A stretch of DNA of 50,325 nt from Caryophanales bacterium (GCA_029257405.1 JARIBO010000042.1:1-50325), one strand, 5' to 3'. Counted from the first letter of the stretch, positions 7,574 to 15,765 are shown. The notes: generated from the letters alone by a model not told the origin. Numbers and translations: made by a program.

Positions 7574-8023
7574 TTATACTAAATAATATAAACTTAGTAT
7601 GATGAACGTTAATCCACTTAATAATAAAGTGCTTCCGATTGTAATAACAGTACCTTGTTTTTCCATTGTATTAGCTATTAATCCAGGTACGATAACACCA
7701 ATTCCTCTAAACTCTAATATTTCAAAGGGCATCACTGGATAGAAGTAATCTAAAATCATTTTCAGAGTAATTCCAACAAGTAACATGGCAGCAAATTTTC
7801 TTCTACCATATAAAATAGTGACACGACTAATTCCGTACGTAACAATTATATATGTTAAAAAACTAACAAATAATATTACGATAATAAAAATAGGTTGATC
7901 AAAAATCAATGCCATATATCCTGGGACAACGAGTCCAGCAGGAATAATACCAGTTCTTTCAGTAAATAATAAACTCAAGACAACACCAAGTACAAGGGCT
8001 ATATATAAATCAGTTCCAAACAT
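7574..8023 (-). CDS. capC: Poly-gamma-glutamate synthase membrane subunit CapC
   Basis: The 149-residue protein is nearly all hydrophobic, with about five membrane helices. It matches CapC/PgsC in length and in the motifs ERTGIIPAGLVVPGYMAL near the N-terminus and FRGIGVIVPGLIANTMEKQG near residue 105. CapC is the membrane partner of the CapB ligase. The ATG follows GAGGAGAATTAAG and starts two bases after the capB stop, so the two are translationally coupled. Confidence 0.87.
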   Translation of the reverse strand: MFGTDLYIALVLGVVLSLLFTERTGIIPAGLVVPGYMALIFDQPIFIIVILFVSFLTYIIVTYGISRVTILYGRRKFAAMLLVGITLKMILDYFYPVMPFEILEFRGIGVIVPGLIANTMEKQGTVITIGSTLLLSGLTFIILSLYYLV

Positions 8024-8025
8024 GC

Positions 8026-9189
8026 TTAATTCTCCTCATCAACTAGTAGGTTTATTAAGGGCTCTGCAGCACCGTGAATATTTCCTACACCAAAAATAAT
8101 ATTATTATTAAGTTTTTTATCTAAGATTTGTGACACTTCGATTGTTGTATTATTTTCTAAATTAATCAATTCGTCTACTTTAATTAAATTTTCATTTACA
8201 GCATTAAGAACGGGTTCAACTGTTGTTCCAATAACGATTAAAGTAGAAATATTTAAGTGAGGCAAAACATCTTCAACAAATTGAATTGTACGATCAACAC
8301 GATCATTTCTACAGTTCATAACTACAATTGAATTAGAACTTGAGTAACCTTGTTTTAAAATTCTCTTCCAAATGTTAATTGTAGATGAAGGGTCATTTGC
8401 CGCAAAAGCATTAATAAAGTAGCCTTTTCCATGACTTGACATTACAGGATGTATTTTCATCGCTCCAGGGTCAGCTGGTGCATTTAACATACCCTGCATT
8501 GCTATTTTAGGATTAATGTTTAACGCTTGAGCAACTGCAAAAGCAAGAGCAGCGTTTTCTGGAAAAACCATATATTTAAATTGACTCAAAAACTTTTCAG
8601 AAACAGCAGCATTATTAGCAACAATAACTTTCGTGTTACGTTTATGAGCTTCAGTAGTAAAGAAGTCTACATACGGGCTTTCTGATAGAATCAATGTGCC
8701 ATTGTAAGGGATAGTTGCAAGAAAAGCATCAGCAATTTGATCTAAAGTAGGTCCCATAACATCTAGGTGATCTTCTAAAACGTTGACAATAACGCCTATA
8801 TTAGCTTGTAGCATTTTTTCCTGGAAAATAATTTGATAATCAGGATTTACCGCCATACATTCACTAACTAACGCATCTGCTCCAAGTTCAGCAGCTTCTT
8901 GTACAACAACTTTTTGTTCACGGATATTAGGTCCTTCAGGACGTCTTAAAATAGGTTCTTCTGGTTTGTCCCAGTAAATCATGCGAGCTGATGTTCCTGT
9001 TGTTTTACCAATTGTTTTATAACCAGCTTCTTTTAATATACCGTTTGTTAATCTGGTAACAGTAGACTTACCACGAATTCCATTAACATTTACTCTAATC
9101 GGAATTGCTTTAATGTGTTTTTTATGTACAAACCATTCGTACATGCCAAAAAATAGGAACAAACCTAAGAAAATAGGTATTAATACCAT
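8026..9189 (-). CDS. capB: Poly-gamma-glutamate synthase ligase CapB
   Basis: CapB is the ATP-dependent amide ligase that polymerises glutamate, related to Mur ligases and folylpolyglutamate synthase. It has an N-terminal membrane helix, then the P-loop region VNVNGIRGKSTVTRLTNG, DARMIYW-type GTSARMIYWDKPEEP, SECMAVNPDYQIIFQEKM, NVLEDHLDVMGPT and a C-terminal FGVGNIHGAAEPLI. I place the start at 9189 (387 residues). The SD AAAGG directly abuts the ATG at 9198, whereas it is nine bases from this second ATG. It is first in capBCAD(E). No clear promoter is visible in the 287 bases shared with brnQ. Confidence 0.87.
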   Translation of the reverse strand: MVLIPIFLGLFLFFGMYEWFVHKKHIKAIPIRVNVNGIRGKSTVTRLTNGILKEAGYKTIGKTTGTSARMIYWDKPEEPILRRPEGPNIREQKVVVQEAAELGADALVSECMAVNPDYQIIFQEKMLQANIGVIVNVLEDHLDVMGPTLDQIADAFLATIPYNGTLILSESPYVDFFTTEAHKRNTKVIVANNAAVSEKFLSQFKYMVFPENAALAFAVAQALNINPKIAMQGMLNAPADPGAMKIHPVMSSHGKGYFINAFAANDPSSTINIWKRILKQGYSSSNSIVVMNCRNDRVDRTIQFVEDVLPHLNISTLIVIGTTVEPVLNAVNENLIKVDELINLENNTTIEVSQILDKKLNNNIIFGVGNIHGAAEPLINLLVDEEN

Positions 9190-9418
9190 CAGTCTCATCC
9201 TTTATATATCTTTTAAATATCTGTATTGTAATGATAAAAAATATTTTATTACTACTAAACCATATTAGCATTTTAAAACAAATAAATCTTCTAATTAGCG
9301 TATTTAAATGAATAAAGAAGTGTCTAAATTATGTTATACCTGTGAATAATATAATAACTTGATAACTAAAGATAAAAGGGGTAATCTTACACATTAGAGC
9401 ATACATATTTAAAAAACG

Positions 9419-9447
9419 TAGACTAAATATTCAGAAAAGTCTATATA
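9419..9447 (+). promoter_or_regulatory. CodY-like box and candidate promoter of brnQ
   Basis: AATATTCAGAAAAGT (9426-9440) matches the CodY consensus AATTTTCWGAAAATT at 13 of 15 positions. It lies in the spacer between a weak -35 TAGACT (9419-9424) and TATATA (9442-9447, 17-base spacer). CodY with bound branched-chain amino acids would block this promoter, which fits a branched-chain amino acid carrier. Confidence 0.6.
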
Positions 9448-9476
9448 AATAATTAATAGAAAGTTGGGGTTTTTTA

Positions 9477-10835
9477 GTGGACGCAAAGATTTCAAGATCT
9501 AATTATGTATTTTTAGGTTTTACTTTATTCGCCTTATTTTTTGGAGCAGGTAACTTAATTTTTCCGGCAGAATTAGGGCAATATTCAGGTGAGAATTTAT
9601 TTATTGCTGCTGTAGGATTTGCAATAACAGGAGTAGGGCTACCTCTTTTAGGAATTATGGCAATTGGTTTTTCAAATAGTAATAACCTACAAGCATTAGC
9701 TGGTCGTGTGCATCCGATTTATGGTTTATTATTTACTGTGATGCTTTATTTAACGATTGGGCCATTTTTCGCAGCGCCTCGTACAGGTGCTGTAGCTTAT
9801 GAAATAGGATTTGCGCCTTTTATTAGTGAGGCTAATCTCGATTTAGGTTTATTTATTTTTACAGTGGTCTTCTTTGGGATAACATTATGGCTTTCTTTAA
9901 ATCCAGCTAAACTAGTCGATCGAATTGGTAAGATACTAGCACCTGCTTTAGTATTATTACTCGCTGTTTTATTAATTACAGCATTTTTTAATCCCATGAG
10001 CGAAATTGGCGACGCGCAAAATGATTACGTGTCAGCACCATTTTTTACAGGTTTCGTTGAAGGGTATAATACAATGGACGCACTTGCATCCTTAGTTTTT
10101 GGAATTATAGTTATAAATGCAGTGAGTAATATGGGAATAAAGTCGCGTAAAGGTATTTTAAGTGCAACGGGTAAAGCAGGTCTTGTAGCTGTCTTCTTAT
10201 TAGGAATTATTTATTTAGGAATTGCTTATCTTGGTGCAACAAGTACAGGTGAGTTAGGCTTATTTGATACAGGAGGACCTGTGTTAAGTGGGGCAGCATC
10301 ACATTATTTTGGAACCGTAGGAATGATTCTTCTCGCAATATTAATTACCTTAGCTTGTTTAACAACAAGTATAGGATTAATGACAGCTTGTGGTGAATAT
10401 TTTAATACAATTATGCCAGGAATCAGTTATAAATTATTTGTTACGTTATTTACAACATTAACATTTGTTATAGCTAACTTTGGATTAGCGCAAATTATTA
10501 ATTATTCATTACCTGTTCTAATGTTTTTATACCCACTTGCAATGGCCATTATTATTTTAGCATTTGCGTCACCTTTATTTAAACATAAACAATTCGTTTA
10601 TGTATTAACGATTATAGTGACATTTGCGGTCAGTATTATTGATGGAATTAAAACGTTGTGTGATACTTTAGAAATTAATCAATTTAGTTGGTTAAAGCCT
10701 ATTATAAGTTTTTATGAGAAGTATTTACCACTCTATGCAGAAGGTCTTGGATGGGTTGTTCCGTTTATGATTATCTTGATTATTTCAATTATTAGTGTGC
10801 AAATCTTCACAAAAAATAACGTTCATGTTAATTAA
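9477..10835 (+). CDS. brnQ: Branched-chain amino acid:cation symporter BrnQ (LIV-II)
   Basis: The 452-residue carrier has about twelve membrane helices. It begins like all BrnQ proteins with a helix carrying GFTLFALFFGAGNLIFPAELG, followed by GVGLPLLGIMAIG and TIGPFFAAPRTGAVAYE, and has LTTSIGLMTACGEYF in the second half. It imports leucine, isoleucine and valine with sodium or protons. The GTG at 9477 follows GTTGGGG at six to seven bases. A CodY-like site lies upstream and no T-box is seen. It appears to be the first gene before the PfpI-family gene, with no terminator between them. Confidence 0.88.
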   Translation: MDAKISRSNYVFLGFTLFALFFGAGNLIFPAELGQYSGENLFIAAVGFAITGVGLPLLGIMAIGFSNSNNLQALAGRVHPIYGLLFTVMLYLTIGPFFAAPRTGAVAYEIGFAPFISEANLDLGLFIFTVVFFGITLWLSLNPAKLVDRIGKILAPALVLLLAVLLITAFFNPMSEIGDAQNDYVSAPFFTGFVEGYNTMDALASLVFGIIVINAVSNMGIKSRKGILSATGKAGLVAVFLLGIIYLGIAYLGATSTGELGLFDTGGPVLSGAASHYFGTVGMILLAILITLACLTTSIGLMTACGEYFNTIMPGISYKLFVTLFTTLTFVIANFGLAQIINYSLPVLMFLYPLAMAIIILAFASPLFKHKQFVYVLTIIVTFAVSIIDGIKTLCDTLEINQFSWLKPIISFYEKYLPLYAEGLGWVVPFMIILIISIISVQIFTKNNVHVN

Positions 10836-10897
10836 ACGTTTAAAAGATTTCCAGTTAGGTTATATAAATATATAACATAAACAAGGAGGTCATTTAA

Positions 10898-11407
10898 TTG
10901 GCTAAAATAGCTACAATTATAACGAATCATTTTGAAGATTCAGAGTTTTTAGATCCATTAGAAGCATTTGAACATGAAGATCATGAAGTTAAAACAATAG
11001 AATATGAAGCAGGTAATAATATAAAAGGTAAAAATGGCTCAAAAGTAACAATCGATTTAGGAATTGATGATGTGTCACCAGATGATTTTGATGCTTTATT
11101 TATTCCAGGTGGATTTTCACCTGATATATTAAGAGCTGATGAACGCTTTGTTAAATTTGCTAAGGCATTTATGGATGAAAAAAAGCCAGTATTTGTAATT
11201 TGTCATGGACCACAAGTTTTAATTACAGCTGAAACATTAAAAGATCGAGATATAACAGGTTATAAATCTATTAAAGTGGATTTAAAAAATGCTGGAGCAA
11301 ATTATCATGATAAAAAAGTTGTTGTTTGTGATAATCAACTCGTTTCAAGTAGAACACCAGATGATATACCAGCGTTTATTGAAAGTTCACTCGAGTTAAT
11401 AAAATAA
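10898..11407 (+). CDS. DJ-1/PfpI family protein, stress-type glutamine amidotransferase fold
   Basis: This 169-residue protein of the DJ-1/PfpI superfamily resembles general stress protein 18 and YraA. The nucleophile elbow FVICHGPQ (Cys102, His103) and the acidic HFEDSEF near residue 13 are present, as in active members. Relatives have been described as deglycases, chaperones or proteases, and the exact reaction is not settled. The start is TTG at 10898 behind a full AAGGAGGT. A strong terminator follows. Confidence 0.82.
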   Translation: MAKIATIITNHFEDSEFLDPLEAFEHEDHEVKTIEYEAGNNIKGKNGSKVTIDLGIDDVSPDDFDALFIPGGFSPDILRADERFVKFAKAFMDEKKPVFVICHGPQVLITAETLKDRDITGYKSIKVDLKNAGANYHDKKVVVCDNQLVSSRTPDDIPAFIESSLELIK

Positions 11408-11412
11408 AGTTT

Positions 11413-11452
11413 AATCGACCCCTTTAACAATATGTTAAAGGGGTCGATTTAT
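11413..11452 (+). terminator. Terminator after the PfpI-family gene
   Basis: AATCGACCCCTTTAACA pairs with TGTTAAAGGGGTCGATT over at least 16 bp around a short loop, followed by T's. It ends just before the tatA promoter. Confidence 0.88.
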
Positions 11453-11454
11453 AA

Positions 11455-11484
11455 TGGACAATAACACTTTAAAAAGGTTATAAT
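11455..11484 (+). promoter_or_regulatory. Promoter of tatA
   Basis: TGGACA (11455-11460) and a perfect TATAAT (11479-11484) are separated by 18 bases. Transcription would start about 100 bases before the tatA ATG. Confidence 0.7.
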
Positions 11485-11596
11485 GAATAAGATATAAACT
11501 ATATTAGGACTTGTAAGTGTTTATAATTCATTTAGTGTAGATGATTTATTTATAAACTTTAATATATTTGATCTACTTTAAATTGGAGGTGGGTTT

Positions 11597-11791
11597 ATGG
11601 GATTAGGGAGTATTGGTGTACCGAGCTTAATATTGATTCTTGTTGTTGCTCTACTTATTTTTGGACCTAATAAATTGCCTGAATTAGGTAAAGCTTTAGG
11701 CGAAACGTTAAAAGGATTTAAAGATGCTACAAATTCACTCATGTCAGATGATGATGAAAAAGACAATAAGAAACCAAAAAATGAAGACTAG
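11597..11791 (+). CDS. tatA: Twin-arginine translocase subunit TatA
   Basis: The 64-residue protein has the classic TatA layout. An N-terminal membrane helix (about 7-22) is followed by the hinge [23 protein letters not shown], an amphipathic helix, and a charged Asp/Lys tail. TatA oligomers form the pore that exports folded proteins with twin-arginine signals. The ATG follows TTGGAGGTGGG. The gene has its own promoter and terminator, and tatC is not in this window. Confidence 0.9.
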   Translation: MGLGSIGVPSLILILVVALLIFGPNKLPELGKALGETLKGFKDATNSLMSDDDEKDNKKPKNED

Positions 11792-11822
11792 CCTTACGAG
11801 ATAATCCTCGTGAGGTTTTTTT
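11792..11822 (+). terminator. Terminator after tatA
   Basis: CCTTACGAG (11793-11801) pairs with CTCGTGAGG with one wobble pair, followed by seven T's. It starts directly after the stop codon. Confidence 0.85.
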
Positions 11823-11893
11823 ATGGAAGTAAAGTTAGAAAAACAGTTTTTTTACTTGTTTGACAATGAGTTGGTAATGGGGGAAATTATTTT

Positions 11894-12802
11894 ATGTGGT
11901 TAATATTTTCAGTAATAACTGCCCTTGCTTGGGGTGGGGCTAACCTTTTTTATAAAAAAGGAAGTCATGTAGAAGATAAGACAAGTCATCTTAAAATTGT
12001 TATCATGGTTGGTTTTGCAATGGGGATTCATGCAACAATTTACGGTCTCGTTAAAAACGTGGATTTTGTATTATTCGATATGATTATCTATTTACCTGTA
12101 TCAGCGATGTATATTATTTCAATGACAATTGGTTATATTGGCCTTCGTTATATTGAATTATCGATTGCAGCGCCGGTACAAAATTCATCTGGTGCGATTA
12201 GTGCTATTTTATTATTTATATTTTTCCCAAGAGAATTAAGTCTGATAACAGTAGTAGGGGTACTTGTTGTTTCATATGGCGTTATTCGTTTAGCTATTCT
12301 TGAAAAACAAGCAGAATTAATTCTTTTGAAATCATCAGATGGAAAAATAGAAAAAAAGTATCAAATTGGTGTATTAGCAATTACATTTCCAATATTATAT
12401 GCAATTATCGATGGAATTGGAACTTTCTTAGATGGGGTTTACTTAGATGAGTTAAAAATAATTCCAGAAGATACAGCCTTGCTAGCTTATGAATATACAT
12501 TTTTAATTATTGCAATACTTGCATACGTTTATATTAAATTTATAAAAAAAGAGAATTTCTCCATATTCAAAGAACGCGATAAGGGTGCAGCAGCTATCCT
12601 TGAAACGACAGGCCAGTTTTTCTATGTATTTGCTATGGCAGGAAATGCGATGATTGCTGCTCCGATTATTGCAGCACATGGAATTTTTTCTGTTTTGCTT
12701 TCCCGGATATTTTTAAAGGAAATACTAATTAAAAAACAATATATCATGATTATATTAGTTATGTTAGGGATTATACTCTTAGGTATATCAGATGAAATGT
12801 AA
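11894..12802 (+). CDS. EamA/DMT-superfamily transporter
   Basis: The 302-residue protein has about ten membrane helices in two repeats, each of EamA type: ALAWGGANLFYKKGS in the first and the C-terminal half with AAHGIFSVLLSRIFLKE in the second. A charged central loop (about 138-155) separates the halves. DMT carriers export or import small metabolites, and the substrate cannot be told from sequence. The ATG follows AATGGGGGAAATT. Only a solitary TTGACA lies upstream, with no matching -10. Confidence 0.78.
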   Translation: MWLIFSVITALAWGGANLFYKKGSHVEDKTSHLKIVIMVGFAMGIHATIYGLVKNVDFVLFDMIIYLPVSAMYIISMTIGYIGLRYIELSIAAPVQNSSGAISAILLFIFFPRELSLITVVGVLVVSYGVIRLAILEKQAELILLKSSDGKIEKKYQIGVLAITFPILYAIIDGIGTFLDGVYLDELKIIPEDTALLAYEYTFLIIAILAYVYIKFIKKENFSIFKERDKGAAAILETTGQFFYVFAMAGNAMIAAPIIAAHGIFSVLLSRIFLKEILIKKQYIMIILVMLGIILLGISDEM

Positions 12803-12833
12803 AATAGGATGACTTTTAAAAGTCATCCTATTT
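12802..12833. terminator. Bidirectional terminator between the DMT gene and ferritin
   Basis: AAATAGGATGACTTTT is followed directly by its complement, giving a 32-bp perfect palindrome that would fold with a small loop. It is flanked by A's and T's and serves both converging genes. Confidence 0.85.
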
Positions 12834-12843
12834 AAATATTAGT

Positions 12844-13344
12844 TTATTCTGCTGAAAACTTTCTTTTACCAAGCTCTTGTTCATAGATAAAGAGTGCATT
12901 TTCGTCATGTTTAATACGTGCAATGTATTCGATATGCGTGTCAAAAACAGCTTCTTCTTCAACTTGTTCATCGATAAACCAATTTAAAAATGAAATTGTT
13001 GCATGATCTTTAACTTCATATGCTATATCAGCTAGATTATGAATGCTTTTTGTAACAACTTTTTCATGGGCTAAAGCTTTTTTAAATACATCAAGTACAG
13101 AATCAAAATCATTTGGTGGTGTCGGTAAAGCAGAATAAACAGCTTTAACTCCTCGGTCATTTAAATAGTTATAAATTCTCATACCATGAGAAAATTCTTC
13201 TTTTGCTTGTTCCATAAAAAAGTTAGCAAAGCCTTCATAACTTCTATATTCTAAATAAGCAGCCATTGATAAGTAATTATGCCCTGCTTCTAATTCCATG
13301 TTAAGTTGTTCGTTTAAACTTTTAACTAATTTTTCATTTAACAT
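12844..13344 (-). CDS. ftnA: Bacterial non-haem ferritin
   Basis: The 166-residue four-helix protein is of FtnA type. Ferroxidase residues are seen at the standard positions: Glu17, Glu50 and His53 (in EQAKEEFSH), with Tyr24 and further acidic residues in the third helix. It stores iron as a 24-mer cage and limits Fenton chemistry. The C-terminus ends in the usual QELGKRKFSAE. The ATG follows GAGGGG at eight bases. A promoter with a Fur/PerR-like site lies upstream. Confidence 0.92.
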   Translation of the reverse strand: MLNEKLVKSLNEQLNMELEAGHNYLSMAAYLEYRSYEGFANFFMEQAKEEFSHGMRIYNYLNDRGVKAVYSALPTPPNDFDSVLDVFKKALAHEKVVTKSIHNLADIAYEVKDHATISFLNWFIDEQVEEEAVFDTHIEYIARIKHDENALFIYEQELGKRKFSAE

Positions 13345-13376
13345 ATATATATCCCCTCTCGAAATATCTCATCTTA

Positions 13377-13417
13377 ATTCTACAAGAAAGAACGTAAATA
13401 AGCAATGATGATTCTCA
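13377..13417 (-). promoter_or_regulatory. Ferritin promoter with Fur/PerR-like box
   Basis: On the minus strand TTGCTT (13400-13405) and TAGAAT (13377-13382) are 17 bases apart. The sequence TGAGAATCATCATTG (minus strand, 13403-13417) overlaps the -35. It matches the Fur 7-1-7 pattern TGATAATnATTATCA at most positions. Staphylococcal ferritin is known to respond to PerR and iron, so either regulator is possible. Confidence 0.5.
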
Positions 13418-13510
13418 ATTAAAAAAACGTAAGTGAGAAAGGACAAGTACTATTTTAAATATTTTGAGATAATATAAAATTAAACACTTTTTTAATATAA
13501 ACTCCTCAGT

Positions 13511-13516
13511 TATAAT
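13511..13516 (+). promoter_or_regulatory. Candidate -10 of the nitroreductase operon
   Basis: A perfect TATAAT sits 28-33 bases before the nitroreductase start. The matching -35 is weak (T-rich), so the promoter may need an activator. Confidence 0.4.
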
Positions 13517-13543
13517 GAAAATAGTATGTGCATGTTCTAAGAG

Positions 13544-14131
13544 GTGAAAAAAATTAAATTACTTGAAGCAATAATGAATAGACGATCTATTCATACATTT
13601 AAAAGTGAACCAGTAGAAACAAAAATTTTAGAAGATGTATTTTCAAAAGCTTCGTGGGCGCCGACTCATTATATGAAAGAACCATGGGAGATTAAGCTAT
13701 ATCAAGCAAAAGGAAAAGAAACATTAATTAATAATATAATTAAAAGTTATCAACGTATTGGTATGTTAGGCTCTGATTCTCATCCTAAAACGATTAAATC
13801 AATCTCATTTATGAAAAGTTTCTTACTTCAAATTCCGCATCACGCTGTTATTTATTTTAAAAAAGAAGAAGATTTAATAAAATATGAAGAAGATTATGCA
13901 GCAGTTAGTGCATTTATTCAAAATGCACAACTTATCGCTTGGAATAAAGGGATTGGGATGTTATGGACAATTACACCTTTTATGCACGATAAAGAGTTTG
14001 CACGTGAAATTAATATTGATCCAGATACATTTAAAATAGCTGCTGTGATGCAAATTGGTTATCCGGAAAAAATACCTAAAGCTAAGCCACGTATATCTAT
14101 GGATCATAAATTAGAAATCATAGATGAATAA
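13544..14131 (+). CDS. Nitroreductase-family FMN oxidoreductase
   Basis: The 195-residue protein starts with the FMN phosphate-binding signature MNRRSIHTFKSEPV and continues with ASWAPTHYMKEPWEI and AFIQNAQLIAWNKGIGMLWT. These are family traits of small flavin reductases that use NAD(P)H on nitro compounds or quinones. The start is unclear. GTG at 13544 lies inside the SD AAGAGGTG. An in-frame ATT at 13553 is at ideal spacing, and the first ATG is only at codon 11 (13574), just before the RRS motif. It heads a four-gene run with the CapA-like lipoprotein. Confidence 0.8.
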   Translation: MKKIKLLEAIMNRRSIHTFKSEPVETKILEDVFSKASWAPTHYMKEPWEIKLYQAKGKETLINNIIKSYQRIGMLGSDSHPKTIKSISFMKSFLLQIPHHAVIYFKKEEDLIKYEEDYAAVSAFIQNAQLIAWNKGIGMLWTITPFMHDKEFAREINIDPDTFKIAAVMQIGYPEKIPKAKPRISMDHKLEIIDE

Positions 14132-14170
14132 AAAATTTTTAATTAAAAAAGAGGAGCTAGTGAAAATAGC

Positions 14171-14365
14171 ATGATGAAATCTATTCCTATTATTGTAATC
14201 GTTTCTGGAATTGTCTTTTTTGGTATTACAATTCAGAACTTAATAAAGTTTGCAGCAACTGAAGTACCTGAAGAAAAGTTAGAATGGAAAAAAGCAAGTT
14301 TATTATTTCTTGTGTTAGCAATTATCTCAATTGTTATAGGTGTAATATTAATTAAAATATTATAA
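14171..14365 (+). CDS. Small membrane protein, two helices, unknown function
   Basis: The 64-residue protein has two membrane helices (about 4-26 and 43-63) joined by a charged loop with PEEKLEWKK. No family is recognised. GAGGAG lies 14 bases before the first ATG, which is long; the second ATG three bases later is no better placed. It lies between the nitroreductase and the CapA-like lipoprotein with short gaps, so it is probably co-transcribed. Confidence 0.6.
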   Translation: MMKSIPIIVIVSGIVFFGITIQNLIKFAATEVPEEKLEWKKASLLFLVLAIISIVIGVILIKIL

Positions 14366-14381
14366 AAAGGAATGATATTTA

Positions 14382-15551
14382 ATGAAACAGATTATACGTA
14401 TTTTATTAATTAGTATAAGTATGTTATTTATTGTTGCTTGCTCACCTGAAAATAAAGCAGAAGAGGTTGAAAAGGAGCCTGTCGTAAAAGAAGAAGTTGA
14501 AAAAGTAGAAGAAGTGACTGAAAAGGAGATTACTGTTTCAGCTATTGGTGATATGCTCATCCATTCTACCGTTTATGAAGATGCCAAAATAGATGAAGGG
14601 TATGATTTTTATCCCATGCTCGAAAATGTTGCCCCGTATTTAAGTGAAAGTACACTTACGTTTGCTAATCAAGAAACAATGATTGGTGGCGTTGAACATG
14701 GATTGTCTAGTTATCCTTCATTTAATAGTCCTAAAGAAGTTGGGGATGCATTAAAGGAAGTGGGTGTAGACGTCGTTTCAATTGCGAATAATCACACATT
14801 GGACCGCGGAGAAGCGGTCATTCAAAGTTCAATTGATCATTGGAATGACATCGGCATGACTTATGTAGGTGCGTATAAAGATCATGAAGATAAAGAAGAC
14901 ATTAGAGTAATCGATACAGAAGAAGGTATATCGGTTGCTTTTTTAGCATATACTTATGGGACTAATGGCATTCCAGTACCTGAAGGAAAAGATTATCTCG
15001 TTAATTTAATAGATAAAGAAAATATAAAAAATGAAATAGAGCGTGCAAAAGAAGTAGCTGATGTTATTTTATTAAGTCTTCATTTTGGTTTAGAATATGA
15101 AGATTATCCAAGTGATGAACAAAAAGACTTAGCTCAATTTGCAGCAGATCAAGGTGTTCATGCATTAATTGGTCACCATCCACATGTTTTACAACCCATT
15201 GAATGGGTTGAAGGCAAAGATGGTCATGAAACATTAGTTATTTATTCGTTAGGTAATTTTTTATCAGGTCAAGATGAATTGCCAAGGCAAATTGGTGGAA
15301 TGGTTAATTTTACAATTAAACAAAAAGTTGCTGATAACTCAATCGAGATAACATCGCCTAAGTTTTTACCTACATTTGTATCATATGAAAAAGGCGCAGA
15401 TTACCATGTTTGGCCTATGCACGAGGTGACAGATGAGTATTTACCAGATGCTAAAGATCATTATAAAAAAACGGTTGATCATATAAGTGAGTGGCTACCT
15501 GAACTTGAAATAATTAAAGGAGAGGATGATTTAAAAAATGAAGAAAACTGA
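14382..15551 (+). CDS. CapA-family lipoprotein, second copy outside the cap operon
   Basis: The 389-residue protein has a lipoprotein signal with lipobox IVAC (Cys20), a Glu/Lys-rich linker (about 21-50), then a complete CapA-type domain: AIGDMLIHSTVYEDA, NQETMIGG, VSIANNHTLDRG, LSLHFGLEY, ALIGHHPHVLQP and IYSLGNFLSGQ. It shares the fold of CapA at 6443 but has a lipid anchor in place of a membrane helix and lacks CapB or CapC neighbours. Such stand-alone copies are common in Firmicutes, and their role in polymer or cell-wall handling is not settled. Its stop overlaps the next small gene. Confidence 0.82.
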   Translation: MKQIIRILLISISMLFIVACSPENKAEEVEKEPVVKEEVEKVEEVTEKEITVSAIGDMLIHSTVYEDAKIDEGYDFYPMLENVAPYLSESTLTFANQETMIGGVEHGLSSYPSFNSPKEVGDALKEVGVDVVSIANNHTLDRGEAVIQSSIDHWNDIGMTYVGAYKDHEDKEDIRVIDTEEGISVAFLAYTYGTNGIPVPEGKDYLVNLIDKENIKNEIERAKEVADVILLSLHFGLEYEDYPSDEQKDLAQFAADQGVHALIGHHPHVLQPIEWVEGKDGHETLVIYSLGNFLSGQDELPRQIGGMVNFTIKQKVADNSIEITSPKFLPTFVSYEKGADYHVWPMHEVTDEYLPDAKDHYKKTVDHISEWLPELEIIKGEDDLKNEEN

Positions 15552-15708
15552 GGTCGTTCAAAGTGTAATTGCTACTATTTTTGCTGGAATGAGTATTTAT
15601 GCCTTAAAAAAACGCGAAGAAAAAATATTCAAAAAAGAATATAAGGCTTTACAAGAGCAATATAAAAATAAACTCGGCGAAGTAAGTAAAGCTTACGAAG
15701 CGGAATAA
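15538..15708 (+). CDS. Small membrane protein (56 residues) coupled to the CapA-like lipoprotein
   Basis: The ATG at 15538 lies inside the end of the CapA-like gene (14-base overlap) and the frame runs to TAA at 15706. The product has one N-terminal membrane helix (about 5-23) and a Lys/Glu-rich helical tail (KKREEKIFKKEYKALQEQYK) that may form a coiled coil. GGAGAGG lies about 12 bases before the ATG, and the overlap suggests coupled translation. No family is recognised. By layout it recalls the small CapE-like partner of the cap operon, but the sequences do not obviously match. Confidence 0.6.
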   Translation: MKKTEVVQSVIATIFAGMSIYALKKREEKIFKKEYKALQEQYKNKLGEVSKAYEAE

Positions 15709-15721
15709 GATTAAAAAAATG

Positions 15722-15762
15722 AAAACCCGACTTGTTGATAAAATCAACAAGTCGGGTTTTTT
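15722..15762. terminator. Bidirectional terminator between the CapA-like operon and hmp
   Basis: AAAACCCGACTTGTTGAT pairs with ATCAACAAGTCGGGTTTT in an 18-bp perfect stem with a two- to four-base loop, flanked by A and T runs. Confidence 0.92.
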
Positions 15763-15765
15763 ACT

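Noticed and set aside
9199-9476. T-box or other riboswitch before brnQ
   Set aside because: No T-box consensus, specifier loop or terminator/antiterminator pair is visible; only a CodY-like site and a weak promoter.
11860-11893. TTGACA as promoter of the DMT transporter gene
   Set aside because: No acceptable -10 lies 16-18 bases downstream; the hexamer alone is not enough.
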